DNA from: Clostridiales bacterium | Lineage (GTDB): Bacteria; Bacillota; Clostridia; Lachnospirales; WQUN01 | Assembly (NCBI GenBank): GCA_031289625.1 | Contig: JAITPB010000046.1 | Span: forward strand, 1-33,428 | Length of the DNA stretch: 33,428 nt | Direction of reading: 5' to 3' | In this document: piece after piece, positions 1 through 9,743 of the stretch | How the letters are laid out: the number at the start of each line of letters is the position of its first letter | Position numbering within the stretch: the stretch's first letter is position 1 | Notes under the pieces: model-generated | Databases searched by the model: none | Told to the model about the DNA's origin: nothing | What the model saw: the letters and a program-made list of their open reading frames with translations, nothing else | Translations under genes and position numbers: made by a program

Positions 1-381
1 AAGGCAGACGCGGCAAAACAACGCGCGTTTTTTGACACAGTGCTGCAGCCTCTGATGGAGCAGGCGAAGAGTGATAAAATCGTGCTGTTGTTCATGGATG
101 CTTCCCATTTTGTTATGGGTTGCGACTTTCTTGGTTATGTTTACGGTGTGACACGTCGTTTTATAAAGACATATTCAGGCCGTATGCGCTGCAATGTCCT
201 TGGCGCATTAAATTTTGTTTCGAAAAAATTGACTACTGTTACAAATGATACATATATCACAGCTGCACAGGTTTGTGATCTTCTTACAAAAATTTCCTCG
301 GAGTATGCCGGACAGACAATCCATCTGGTGCTGGATAACGCTCGGTATCAGAAATGCAAGAATGTTACGGATATGTTTTAA
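1..381 (+). pseudogene. IS630-family-like transposase (DDE), fragment; open at the left window edge and ending early at the C-terminus
   Basis: Frame 1 is open from base 1 (KADAAKQRAFFDTVLQPLMEQ...). DDE-like segments 'VLLFMDASHFVMG' and 'IHLVLDNARYQKC' are visible, then stop at 379-381, before the usual C-terminal 'LPAYSPNLN..E..W' segment. Confidence 0.75.
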
Positions 382-420
382 ATGCAAAAGCCCGGCGCAA
401 ACTGCGCTGGGCTTTTGCAT
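382..420. terminator. Near-perfect inverted repeat, probable bidirectional terminator between the transposase remnant and the DUF4491-like gene
   Basis: atgcaaaagcccggcgc-aaact-gcgctgggcttttgcat directly after the stop codon; both flanking genes converge on it. Confidence 0.7.
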
Positions 421-424
421 AAGC

Positions 425-724
425 TTAATTTTGATTTTTTGCCGCGTTCTTAGGGTTGGCGGGAAACCAGCCTTTTTGCACTCTCTCCTCCTGCTCGAAA
501 ACTTCATGAATGCTCCACAGCAAAGAGAATCCCGCCACGGCTAAAACCGCGCCCAGTACAGTCGTATGGCAGAACAAGGAAGCTCCGGCACAAATCAAAC
601 CGGCCAATAAAAATAATGGCCATACCTTTGTGCCCATATGGAAATGGGCTTTGATGATGATAGGATGCAAAGCCCCTATAATCAAAAACGTCATGACGCC
701 AATCAATATTCCATCGAAATTCAT
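425..724 (-). CDS. Small membrane protein, DUF4491-like
   Basis: 99-aa ORF MNFDGILIGVMTFLIIGALHPIIIKAHFHMGTKVWPLFLLAGLICAGASLF..., hydrophobic, family recognised by pattern. Confidence 0.75.
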   Translation of the reverse strand: MNFDGILIGVMTFLIIGALHPIIIKAHFHMGTKVWPLFLLAGLICAGASLFCHTTVLGAVLAVAGFSLLWSIHEVFEQEERVQKGWFPANPKNAAKNQN

Positions 725-762
725 TATGATCTCACTTTCATTCTAAGACGCTGATCAGTGGC

Positions 763-3700
763 TTAATACTGCAGCGCCTCTTTAGTTGCCGCGTTTTTGA
801 GACGCGTTTTACCGGCCTGGTTTTCGTGCTGCTCCCGATCCTGGTATGAGTCGTCCAAGCTCATGTTTCGCTTGGCTGTAGAGAGCATGAGTTTGATCCG
901 GTTGAGCTGGTTGACTTCGCTCGCGCCAGGGTCGTAGTCCACCGCCACGATATTCGAAAGGGGATAGCGTCTGCGCAGTTCTTTGATGATGCCTTTGCCT
1001 GTCACATGGTTGGGCAGGCACGCGAACGGCTGCATACATACAATGTTGCTGCTGCCGGAGCGGATCAGTTCGACCATCTCCGCGGTCAGAAACCAGCCTT
1101 CCCCTGTTTGATTGCCCAAAGAAACGATCGGCTCCGCCAGCTCGCCCAATTCTTTGACATGCACGGGCGGCTCAAACCGCTTGCTGTTTTGCAGCGCCGC
1201 GCGCATGGGCCGCCGATAAAGCTCAATGCCCCAGATGGCGCTGTTGCAGATGGCGCGTTTTAAAGCCTTGCCGCCCAAATATTTTTCCTGATAGTTGGCG
1301 TTGAAAAAGCTGTAGAGAAGAAAATCCGTCAAATCCGGGACGACCGCCTCTGCACCCTCATTTTCCAAAAGACTGACAATGCCGTTGTTCGCCGTCGGAT
1401 GAAATTTCACTAGGATTTCGCCCACCACGCCCACGCGGGGCTTTTGGACGTCCAGCAATTCCAGCTCGTCAAATTCTTTTACGATACCTGTTATGTTTCG
1501 TTTAAACGATCGGGCATCGCCCTTATGTACCGCTTGCTTGCAAACCTCGTTCCATTTCTCGTACAGGGCGTTGGCCGCGCCCGGTGTTTTTTCGTAGGGC
1601 CGTACTTTATAAAGCACCCGCATGAGCAGATCCCCATAGAGCAGCGATTGTATCGCGCGGCTGATCAAAGAGGGCGTGTATTTCATGCCGGGATTTTTTT
1701 CCAAACCGGACGCGTTGATGGAAATAACCGGTATGTGTTCCATGCCCGCCTTGCGCAGCGCCTTGCGGATAAAACCGATATAGTTGCTGGCGCGGCAGCC
1801 GCCGCCGGTCTGCGTAATAAGGACGGAAACATGATCCAGATCGTATTTGCCGGAGCGCAGGGCGTTCAACACTTGGCCGACTACGATGAGCGCCGGATAG
1901 CACGCGTCGTTGTTGACATATTTTAAGCCTGTATCTACACAGTCTTTATCCAAACCCGGCATGACTTCCAAATGATATCCGCAGGAAATAAACGCTTCTT
2001 TTAAAATATCAAAATGTATGGGCGACATCTGCGGACAAAGCAGTGTGTGCGTCTTGCGCATCGCCTCCGTAAAAATTTTCCGTGCGGGCCGTTTGACCAG
2101 AGGTAATTGCGGAGGCGACTGCTGACATGATTGCCTCCGGTTCCGCCGTTCTTCCAGCGCGGCGAACAGCGAGCGTATGCGAATACGCGCGGAACCCAGG
2201 TTGTTGACCTCGTCGATTTTCAGCAGCGTGTGGATCTTGCCGCCGCCATCCAGAATTTCATGCACCTCGTCGGCTGTGACGGCGTCCAATCCGCAGCCAA
2301 AACTGTTGAGCTGCACCAATTCCAGGTTTTCTTTCACGCGGACAAAGCTGGCCGCTGCGTACAGCCGCGAATGATACGCCCACTGATCCCGGACGTCTAG
2401 CGGCCTGTCTACCTGCCCCAAATGCGCCACGCTGTCTTCCGTGAGAACCGCCACGCCATAGCCCGTGATCATCTCTGGGATGCCGTGATGGATCTCTGGA
2501 TCCACATGATAAGGCCGGCCGGCCAGCACCACGCCGGTCAAATGATTTTGATCCAGGTAGGCCAGCGTTTCTTCCCCTTTGCGCCGTATATCCATCCGGT
2601 AACGCCCCTGTTCCGCCCAAGCCCTGGCTGCCGCCTTCGCCACTTCCCCGGCGGGTATCCCGTTAAATTCCGCGATCAGACGTTTGGTCAGCGCGGGTAA
2701 ATCGTTCAGATTCAAAAACGGATTGCGGAAGTCAATGTTTTGTTCCCGCAGATCTTCCACGTTGTTTTTGATGTTTTCCGGATAAGACGTTACGATAGGA
2801 CAGTTAAAATGATGATCCGCGGCGGCGATCTCCTTGCGCTCGTAAGCCACGCTGGGATAAAAAATAAACTTGACGCCCTGGCCAAGCAAATCCATAATAT
2901 GCCCGTGCGCCAATTTGGCGGGATAACAGGCGGATTCGCTCGGGATGGATTCAATGCCCTTTTCATACACAGCGCGGGAAGATGCGGACGACAGCACCAC
3001 CCGATAGCCCAACTCTGTAAAAAAAGTAAACCACAGCGGATAATTTTCATACATATTCAGCACGCGCGGTATGCCGACTTCGCCCCGACTGGCTTTTTCC
3101 CGCGCAAGCGGCTCATACGCGAAAACCCGGCGGAGTTTATAATCAAATAAATTCGGAAGCCCGGCATTTTGTTTTTCTTTGCCCAAGCCGCGCTCACAGC
3201 GGTTGCCGCTGATGAACCGGCGCCCCACAGACTCTTGTCCGGTGGACTCTCCCTTGGAAAGACCGCCGGAAAACCGGCTGATGGTGAGCAGACACTGATT
3301 GGCGCAGGCTTTACAGCGCGAGAGCGTGGATTTGATTTCCAGCGCGTCCAATTCTGCGGCGGTCAGCAGCGTCGTCTCATCTCCTTCGCGATATTTCTCC
3401 TTGGCGAGGATCGCCGCGCCGAACGCGCCCATAATGCCCGCGATGTCCGGACGGACGGCCTCCCGCTCACTCACGAGCTCAAAAGCGCGCAGCACCGCTT
3501 CATTATAAAACGTGCCGCCCTGCACCACAATGTTTTTCCCGAGCTGCGCGGGATCGGTAATTTTAATTACTTTGAGCAGCGCGTTTTTAATGACCGAATA
3601 GGCCAGCCCGGCGGAAATATCCGCCACGTCCGCGCCTTCTTTCTGCGCTTGCTTCACACGTGAATTCATAAACACAGTACAGCGGGAACCTAAGTCGATG

Positions 3701-5121
3701 GGGTTTTCAGCGGAAAGCGCGACGCGCGCGAAATCCGCCACAGGCAGGTTCAGAGACCGGGCGAACGTCTCGATAAAAGAGCCGCAGCCGGCGGAACAGG
3801 CTTCGTTGAGTAAAACAGAATCGATAACGCCGTCTTTGATCCGCAGACATTTCATGTCCTGCCCGCCGATGTCCAGAATAAAATCCACAGCCGGATTAAA
3901 AAAAGCCGCCGCTTTGTAATGCGCCACTGTCTCGATCTCGCCGAGATCCACCCGAAGCGCGGCTTGCACCAGGCCTTCTCCATACCCGGTCACGCACGCG
4001 TTTTTGATCCGCACGTTTTCGGGCAGCATCCGGTAGATCTCGCGCAGGGATTGCACGATTATCTTCAGCGGCGCGCCTTCGTTGCCCGCATAAAACGAAT
4101 AGAGCAGCTCTCCCGTTTCGCTGACCAGCGCCAGTTTGGTAGTGGTGGAACCCGCGTCAATGCCCAAAAAGGCGTTCCCTTCGTACGTGCGCAGATCGCG
4201 GCGCGCGACATGATGGCTACTGTGCCGCGCCTGAAACGCGGCGTACTCTGCTTTTTCCGGAAACAAAGGCGCCAGGCGGCTGATTTCAAATGGCAGTTGT
4301 TTTTTACTTTGCAAGTTATGTAATAATTCGTCTAGGGCAATCTGTTTCAGCGGATCCGAATTCAGCGCGCCGCCCAGTGCCGCGAACAAATGCGCCGTTT
4401 TGGGCATGATGATTGCGTCCCCACTCAGTTTCAGCACGTCAATGAATCGGTTGCGCAGCTCTGGCAGAAAATGGAGCGGCCCGCCCAGAAAAGCCACGCG
4501 CCCCCGGATGGGTTTGCCACAGGCCAGGCCGCTGATCGTCTGGCTTACGATGGCCTGGAAAATCGAAGCCGCCAGATCCGGTTTTGCGGCGCCTTCGTTC
4601 ATCAAAGGCTGGATGTCGCTCTTGGCAAATACGCCGCAGCGGGCCGCAATGGGATAAATCGTCTTATAGGATCGGGCTAGATCGTTCAGGCCCAATGCGT
4701 CTGTTTGCAAAAGCGACGCCATTTGATCAATGAAAGAGCCGGTTCCCCCCGCGCAGATTCCGTTCATGCGTTGTTCCAGGCCGCCGGCAAAATAAAGGAT
4801 CTTCGCGTCCTCGCCGCCGATTTCAATGGCCACGTCGGCGTCCGGCGCGAAAATTTCGATAGAACGGGCGACCGCCACCACTTCCTGGATAAAATCCACG
4901 CCAACCCAATCGGCCAGCGACAGCCCTCCGGAACCGGTGATCATAGCCGCCAAAGAAATATCCCCCAGCTGCTCTTTCATCGCGGAAATCATATCAAAAA
5001 GCGTTTCCTGTATATTTGAAAAATGTCTTTTGTATTGTTGAAATAAAATTTTGTTGTTGTCGTCAATCACAACGGCCTTTATCGTGGTGGAACCGATGTC
5101 AATGCCCATCCGATGGCTCAT
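763..5121 (-). CDS. Acyl-CoA dehydratase activase-related protein: two BadF/BadG/BcrA/BcrD-type ATPase domains plus DUF2229-like and dehydratase-like C-terminal regions
   Basis: 1452-aa ORF; two ASKHA phosphate-binding motifs ([16 protein letters not shown] and [16 protein letters not shown]), '[11 protein letters not shown]' and '[12 protein letters not shown]' activase motifs, CxxC in 'RCKACANQC'. The true start may be the internal ATG giving MGIDIG. Confidence 0.93.
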   Translation of the reverse strand: MSHRMGIDIGSTTIKAVVIDDNNKILFQQYKRHFSNIQETLFDMISAMKEQLGDISLAAMITGSGGLSLADWVGVDFIQEVVAVARSIEIFAPDADVAIEIGGEDAKILYFAGGLEQRMNGICAGGTGSFIDQMASLLQTDALGLNDLARSYKTIYPIAARCGVFAKSDIQPLMNEGAAKPDLAASIFQAIVSQTISGLACGKPIRGRVAFLGGPLHFLPELRNRFIDVLKLSGDAIIMPKTAHLFAALGGALNSDPLKQIALDELLHNLQSKKQLPFEISRLAPLFPEKAEYAAFQARHSSHHVARRDLRTYEGNAFLGIDAGSTTTKLALVSETGELLYSFYAGNEGAPLKIIVQSLREIYRMLPENVRIKNACVTGYGEGLVQAALRVDLGEIETVAHYKAAAFFNPAVDFILDIGGQDMKCLRIKDGVIDSVLLNEACSAGCGSFIETFARSLNLPVADFARVALSAENPIDLGSRCTVFMNSRVKQAQKEGADVADISAGLAYSVIKNALLKVIKITDPAQLGKNIVVQGGTFYNEAVLRAFELVSEREAVRPDIAGIMGAFGAAILAKEKYREGDETTLLTAAELDALEIKSTLSRCKACANQCLLTISRFSGGLSKGESTGQESVGRRFISGNRCERGLGKEKQNAGLPNLFDYKLRRVFAYEPLAREKASRGEVGIPRVLNMYENYPLWFTFFTELGYRVVLSSASSRAVYEKGIESIPSESACYPAKLAHGHIMDLLGQGVKFIFYPSVAYERKEIAAADHHFNCPIVTSYPENIKNNVEDLREQNIDFRNPFLNLNDLPALTKRLIAEFNGIPAGEVAKAAARAWAEQGRYRMDIRRKGEETLAYLDQNHLTGVVLAGRPYHVDPEIHHGIPEMITGYGVAVLTEDSVAHLGQVDRPLDVRDQWAYHSRLYAAASFVRVKENLELVQLNSFGCGLDAVTADEVHEILDGGGKIHTLLKIDEVNNLGSARIRIRSLFAALEERRNRRQSCQQSPPQLPLVKRPARKIFTEAMRKTHTLLCPQMSPIHFDILKEAFISCGYHLEVMPGLDKDCVDTGLKYVNNDACYPALIVVGQVLNALRSGKYDLDHVSVLITQTGGGCRASNYIGFIRKALRKAGMEHIPVISINASGLEKNPGMKYTPSLISRAIQSLLYGDLLMRVLYKVRPYEKTPGAANALYEKWNEVCKQAVHKGDARSFKRNITGIVKEFDELELLDVQKPRVGVVGEILVKFHPTANNGIVSLLENEGAEAVVPDLTDFLLYSFFNANYQEKYLGGKALKRAICNSAIWGIELYRRPMRAALQNSKRFEPPVHVKELGELAEPIVSLGNQTGEGWFLTAEMVELIRSGSSNIVCMQPFACLPNHVTGKGIIKELRRRYPLSNIVAVDYDPGASEVNQLNRIKLMLSTAKRNMSLDDSYQDREQHENQAGKTRLKNAATKEALQY

Positions 5122-5155
5122 CTAAAACCCTCCCCCTAGATTCTCGTCAAGTCTT

Positions 5156-5184
5156 ATTATAGTCGGCGCCTAAATAAAAAGCAA
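5156..5184 (-). promoter_or_regulatory. Putative sigma-A-type promoter for the activase gene
   Basis: Minus strand TTGCTT - 17 nt - TATAAT (5184..5156), upstream of the start at 5121. Confidence 0.5.
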
Positions 5185-5293
5185 TGGAAGGTTTCGACAA
5201 AATACGCATCCTTGCGGTTATCAGCCAAATGTGTTATCTTGATATTTATTTTGGGCCTTTATTTTGATTCATGAAAGAAGCGGAGTGAACGTC

Positions 5294-6307
5294 ATGTTAT
5301 TGGCTGAAAAAACGGCTGAAAAAAAAATCATTTTCAGCGGGATGCAGCCCACGGGTATTCCTTCTCTCGGCAACTATCTGGGCGCGCTGAAAAATTGGGT
5401 GAGCCTGCAGGATGAATACCGCTGCATTTACTGCGTCGTGGATATGCACGCCCTGACCATCCGCCAGGATCCGGCGGCGCTGCGCGCGAAGGCGCGCGAA
5501 CTGCTGGCGTTATGCCTCGCGATGGGCATTGATCCGGAAAAAAGTTTGCTTTATTTTCAATCCCATGTGCCTGGGCACGCTGAATTGGCGTGGATTTTAA
5601 ACTGCTTTACCTATATGGGCGAGTTAAACCGCATGACGCAGTATAAGGATAAGTCGCTCAAGCACGCCGACAACGTGAACGCCGGTTTATTTACTTACCC
5701 TGTGCTGATGGCCGCCGATATTTTGCTGTACGGCGCTGATCTCGTGCCCATCGGGGATGATCAGCGTCAGCATTTGGAGCTCTGCCGCGATATCGCCATC
5801 CGGTTTAATCACATGTACGGCGATGTCTTTCCCGTGCCCGAAGCTTACTATGGCAAAGTCGGCGCGCGGATTATGAGCCTGCAGGAGCCGGAGAAAAAAA
5901 TGTCCAAGTCAGAATCGGAAAACCCGAATAACGTCGTCTATCTTTTGGACAGACCGGACACCGTCCTGAGCAAATTCAAAAAAGCGGTGACGGATTCCGG
6001 CAGCGAAGTGCGTTTCGATCCGGATAAGCCGGGGATATCCAATCTGCTGACCATCTACGCGGCTGTTACGGGTGCGGACGCCGCCCAGGCGGAGCGGGAA
6101 TTTGCAGGATCAGGCTATAGCGATTTTAAGCGCAGGGTTGGCGAAGCGGTTGTGGAATCGCTGCGCCCCATACAAACGCGTTTCGACGCATTGATCCGGG
6201 ACAAAGAAGCTCTCGACGGCCTGATCAAAACACATGCGGAGCGGGCCAACGCGCTGGCCGGGAGAATGCTGCGCAAAGTAAAGAAAAAGATCGGATATCC
6301 AATATGA
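5294..6307 (+). CDS. trpS: Tryptophan--tRNA ligase
   Basis: 'IIFSGMQPTGIPSLGNYLGALKNWV', 'DIL.YGADLVPIGDDQRQHLELCRDIA', 'KMSKSESENPNNVVYLLD' class I aaRS motifs. ORF extends to 5264 via a TTG, but ATG 5294 has the better RBS (GGAG). Confidence 0.97.
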   Translation: MLLAEKTAEKKIIFSGMQPTGIPSLGNYLGALKNWVSLQDEYRCIYCVVDMHALTIRQDPAALRAKARELLALCLAMGIDPEKSLLYFQSHVPGHAELAWILNCFTYMGELNRMTQYKDKSLKHADNVNAGLFTYPVLMAADILLYGADLVPIGDDQRQHLELCRDIAIRFNHMYGDVFPVPEAYYGKVGARIMSLQEPEKKMSKSESENPNNVVYLLDRPDTVLSKFKKAVTDSGSEVRFDPDKPGISNLLTIYAAVTGADAAQAEREFAGSGYSDFKRRVGEAVVESLRPIQTRFDALIRDKEALDGLIKTHAERANALAGRMLRKVKKKIGYPI

Positions 6308-6367
6308 TTTTTTTTGTTTTATACGAAAGATTTTCGTTCGCGCGTATATTTTTGAGGGGGATGGCTT

Positions 6368-6856
6368 ATGAAAAGAGACCGCATGATAAGGCGATTGATT
6401 GTCACAGCGCTGACAGCAGCCGTATACACGGCGCTGACGCTGGCGTTCGCTCCAATCAGTTTTGGCAGTATACAGTTTCGCGTTGCGGAAATACTGAATT
6501 TAATGGCGTATATGGATCCGCTGTACGGCGCGGGCGTCGTGCTGGGATGTTTTCTCTCGAATTGTTTTTCTCAGCTGGGCCCGATCGATATGGTGATCGG
6601 AACGCTGGGAACCGCTTTAGCCGTGTGGGCGATCACCCGGACGAAGAACCTGTTTATCGCCTCGCTGTGGCCGATGTTTGCGAATACGCTGGTGGCTTTT
6701 GAACTGACCTATATAGAACACACGCCGCTCTGGTTTAACATCGTGTCGATATGGATCGGGGAATTTGTGGTCGTGACCTGCGCCGGTTACCCGTTGTTCC
6801 GGACATTGCTGCAAAACAAAAAATTATTGTCCCTCCTTCAAACAGAGAGGCAATAA
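6368..6856 (+). CDS. QueT transporter family membrane protein
   Basis: 162-aa ORF 'ALTAAVYTALTLAFAPISFGSIQFRVAEILNLMAYMDPLYGAGVVLGCFLSN', a QueT/DUF988-like pattern; RBS gaggggg upstream. Confidence 0.85.
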   Translation: MKRDRMIRRLIVTALTAAVYTALTLAFAPISFGSIQFRVAEILNLMAYMDPLYGAGVVLGCFLSNCFSQLGPIDMVIGTLGTALAVWAITRTKNLFIASLWPMFANTLVAFELTYIEHTPLWFNIVSIWIGEFVVVTCAGYPLFRTLLQNKKLLSLLQTERQ

Positions 6857-6873
6857 AAGGAGTGAATCCAAAA

Positions 6874-7281
6874 ATGGAAGTCATCAACTGTCCCCAGTGC
6901 GGCAAGGTATTTACCAAAATTAAAAATCCTCTGTGTCCCGCCTGTGAAAAAAAAGAAGAAGCTATGTTTCACAGGCTAAAAGATTTCATTGACGAAAATC
7001 CATCCTGCCATTTAAAAGAACTGGCCGAAACGACGCAAGTCAGCCCAAAACTCATCCTGCGTTTCATCCGCGAAGGGCGTCTGGAGATCTCCCGGGGCAT
7101 GCAAGGCGAAATACGCTGTGAACGCTGCAACAAGCCCATCACGCGCGGCCGGTACTGCGACAAATGCCGGCTGGACATTAAGCAGTGTGTGGATGAACTG
7201 TTCCCAGACAGAGACAGCCCCCAAAAATCCGGCGGCGCCAAAATGCATATCACGGGCCATAAAAAGATGCAGCGCGGCTGA
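6874..7281 (+). CDS. YvyF/TIGR03826-like protein: zinc-finger plus winged-helix-like domain
   Basis: MEVINCPQCGKVF...LCPACEKKEEAMFHRLKDFIDENPSCHLKELAETTQVSPKLILRFIREGRLEIS...RCERCNKPITRGRYCDKCR. ORF track starts at 6751, but ATG 6874 follows an RBS (aaaaggag). Confidence 0.75.
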   Translation: MEVINCPQCGKVFTKIKNPLCPACEKKEEAMFHRLKDFIDENPSCHLKELAETTQVSPKLILRFIREGRLEISRGMQGEIRCERCNKPITRGRYCDKCRLDIKQCVDELFPDRDSPQKSGGAKMHITGHKKMQRG

Positions 7282-7355
7282 CAGCGCACCACCCCAAATG
7301 TACTTTTTTTATTTTACCGGACATATACTTAGCAAAAAGAACGGGTGTATGCCGG

Positions 7356-8342
7356 ATGAAATGGAAAACTTTTATTTTGTGGGCCGCGCTGGCCATTCTC
7401 ATCGCCGCTTTCGGGCTAACATATTATTATACGTCGCACGTCGCGCGGTTCAGCGAGCGGACGCTCAACTCTTTCATGAATGGCGGCTCGCGGGGCCGCC
7501 AGGATATTTTTACCTCCGTCCTGCTCGTCAGCGGCAAATGGCGCGCGTGGGGGAAGCCCAGCCAATATTCTCTGGATGTCAGGCTGGAAAGGCTGAAAGG
7601 AAAACAAAAAGACGCGCTGGTGATTCTCAAAGCCGGCGCCGGCCAAAGCCTCATCGCCTATTACGAAAAGCGGAACGGATATTATCAATACCGCTGTCTG
7701 ATCGATTCGTTTACGGACTTGCTGGACGTGCAAGTGATCCCATTGGCGGAACAAAACAGCGGCCTCATTCTCGTACGGGATCATAAAGGGCCGATGCCGG
7801 AGACGCGCGAAGAAAGCGTATTCATTTGCGCCTACGCTTGGGAAGACGGCAGATTCACACGGACCTTGAACTTGCGGGAAAGCTATCAAGCCTATTACAA
7901 TGAGCTGTGGGATCAGAACAAACCGGCTGGAAAATGCCATTGGATCCATGTGGCGGAGCGCGCGGACATTCTGTGGGAAAACGCCAACAACCCGGTGATT
8001 CATGTCTTGACGCGCCAAACTTACGCGCTCAGCCAGAGCGTCAGCCAAGCGCAAATCCCGGCTGGCCAGGATTTTGAACTGGTACGCAGCCGGGACATCT
8101 TGGAGGAATACGTTTGGTCTGGTAAATGGATGCATTTCATTTTGTTTGAGGGAACTGACACCAAAAACGCGGAGCCAGTGGCTGTCCTGGAAGATTTATC
8201 TGACGGCCCGTTCGGCCTGATCGGCCAGTTCACGCAAGTCAGCCGCAAATACCGTGTGAAATATATAGACGGAACAATCGACATTGTGGATAAAGAACGC
8301 GTCCGGCCTGGAATCCAAATCAAAGGCACGCGGGTGATATAG
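7356..8342 (+). CDS. Membrane-anchored or secreted hypothetical protein
   Basis: 328-aa ORF with N-terminal hydrophobic segment MKWKTFILWAALAILIAAFGLTYYY; no family recognised. Confidence 0.7.
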   Translation: MKWKTFILWAALAILIAAFGLTYYYTSHVARFSERTLNSFMNGGSRGRQDIFTSVLLVSGKWRAWGKPSQYSLDVRLERLKGKQKDALVILKAGAGQSLIAYYEKRNGYYQYRCLIDSFTDLLDVQVIPLAEQNSGLILVRDHKGPMPETREESVFICAYAWEDGRFTRTLNLRESYQAYYNELWDQNKPAGKCHWIHVAERADILWENANNPVIHVLTRQTYALSQSVSQAQIPAGQDFELVRSRDILEEYVWSGKWMHFILFEGTDTKNAEPVAVLEDLSDGPFGLIGQFTQVSRKYRVKYIDGTIDIVDKERVRPGIQIKGTRVI

Positions 8343-8414
8343 CCTCAAGCGGGGCGGCCCGGATCCTCCGGGCGATTTGTTTTGAAAAATTTTGGAAAAT
8401 TTTAAAAAATTGGG

Positions 8415-8432
8415 GGCGACCGGGCGGTCGCC
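8415..8432. repeat. Short intergenic hairpin ggcgacc-gggc-ggtcgcc, possible member of a dispersed REP-like family or terminator
   Basis: ggcgaccgggcggtcgcc followed by ctctacttttttg; lies between the hypothetical gene and the thiI promoter. Confidence 0.5.
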
Positions 8433-8451
8433 TCTACTTTTTTGCTGTCAG

Positions 8452-8480
8452 TTGAACCCCATCGCGTTTTGGATTATAAT
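8452..8480 (+). promoter_or_regulatory. Putative sigma-A-type promoter for thiI
   Basis: TTGAAC - 17 nt - TATAAT, about 60 nt upstream of the thiI start. Confidence 0.6.
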
Positions 8481-8540
8481 GGGTTAAACAAAATACAAGG
8501 CGGCTCACAAATATTTAGATTTGATATGAAGGGGTTATTC

Positions 8541-9743
8541 ATGAAAGAGGCTCTGTTGATCAAATATGGAGAGATTTGTCTGCGAGGCGCCAACCGGGGC
8601 CTATTTGAACGGAGACTGCAAGACGTGATTCAGCGGCGGCTCTCCGCCTGGCACGTCCGCGTGTTCCGGGAAAACGGGCGGTTTCTCGTGGAAAGCGGCG
8701 AAGAAGCGCCGGACTGGGAACGGATTATGGCCCTGACCGTGAAAACTTTGGGCGTGATTGGCGTCAGCCCCTGCGTAAAAATAGACGATCAAAGTCTGCC
8801 GAACCTGTGCGAAACCGCGCTGGCCTATTTGCGCCTCCATGCCCCGGAGGAAGCGTTTACGTTTAAAATAGAAACAAAACGCGCGGATAAGCGGTATCCA
8901 GTGCCATCTCTGGAGGTGTCGGCGGAGATAGGCGGCTTTATCCTGGAACACATGCCGCGCGCGAAAGTGGACGTTCACAGCCCGCAGGTTCGTCTGCGCG
9001 TAGAATTGCGCAATCATGCCTATGTCTACGCCAAAACCATACAGGGCGTTGGCGGTCTGCCTTACGGTTCGTCTGGCCGGGGCGTTTTGCTCCTCTCGGG
9101 CGGCATTGACAGCCCGGTCGCCGGGTTTTTGACCGCGAAACGGGGCGTGGATTTGACTGCCGTTTATTTTCATTCGCCGCCCTATACCTCGGAGAGAGCG
9201 AAAGATAAAGCCGCCGATCTGGCGAAAGCCTTGTCGTCCTATACGGGAGCGGTTAAATTGTATGTCGTGCCTTTCACGGACATACAATTGAGGCTGCATG
9301 AAAACGTGCGGCTGGAAAAATTGACGATTCTTTTAAAGCGGGCCATGCTGCGGACAGCAGAGCGGATTGCCTTTCAGGAAAACTGCCAGTGCCTGATCAC
9401 CGGCGACAGTGTAGGGCAGGTGGCCAGCCAGACGCTTCACAGCCTGCTGGCCGTCCAATCCGCTGTCCGGCTGCCCATCCTGCGGCCGCTGGCCGGTATG
9501 GACAAACAGGAAATCATTGACTGGGCCAAAAAAATTGAGACATACGATATTTCCATACGTCCTTATGAAGATTGCTGTACCATTTTTGTGGCGGAGCATC
9601 CCGAAACAAAACCCAACGCGTCCGCGATTGAGCGCGAGGAACGGCGAGCGGGAGATCTGGAGGCACTGATCCGCGAAGCCGTGCGGCAGGCGGAAATTGT
9701 GAAGATAGGAGAGGGGAGCCATGAGCATTACCGTTGGAATTGA
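8541..9743 (+). CDS. thiI: tRNA 4-thiouridine synthase ThiI (no rhodanese domain)
   Basis: MKEALLIKYGEICLRGANRGLFERRL, PP-loop 'LLLSGGIDSPVAGF', 'CLITGDSVGQVASQT', 'PYEDCCTIFVAEHPETKP'; RBS gaagggg before ATG 8541. Confidence 0.95.
   Translation: MKEALLIKYGEICLRGANRGLFERRLQDVIQRRLSAWHVRVFRENGRFLVESGEEAPDWERIMALTVKTLGVIGVSPCVKIDDQSLPNLCETALAYLRLHAPEEAFTFKIETKRADKRYPVPSLEVSAEIGGFILEHMPRAKVDVHSPQVRLRVELRNHAYVYAKTIQGVGGLPYGSSGRGVLLLSGGIDSPVAGFLTAKRGVDLTAVYFHSPPYTSERAKDKAADLAKALSSYTGAVKLYVVPFTDIQLRLHENVRLEKLTILLKRAMLRTAERIAFQENCQCLITGDSVGQVASQTLHSLLAVQSAVRLPILRPLAGMDKQEIIDWAKKIETYDISIRPYEDCCTIFVAEHPETKPNASAIEREERRAGDLEALIREAVRQAEIVKIGEGSHEHYRWN

Noticed and set aside
809-5041. Many + and - strand ORFs antisense or out of frame to the 1452-aa gene (e.g. 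1444..1926 +, 3169..3663 +, 3919..4323 +)
   Set aside because: Arg/His/Gln/Ala-rich shadow translations of a GC-rich coding strand, with no recognisable domains or RBS.
5160-5293. T-box or trp-type leader upstream of trpS
   Set aside because: Only about 130 nt and no AGGGTGGTACCGCG-type motif found by eye.
6308-6367. preQ1 riboswitch upstream of the QueT-like gene
   Set aside because: No recognisable preQ1-I/II consensus; the region is occupied by the repeat element described in the findings.
6304-6702. 132-aa + ORF overlapping the QueT-like gene
   Set aside because: Out of frame with the well-supported transporter; no domain.
7118-7786. 222-aa + ORF overlapping the YvyF-like and hypothetical membrane protein genes
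   Set aside because: Arg-rich shadow frame of two better-supported genes.
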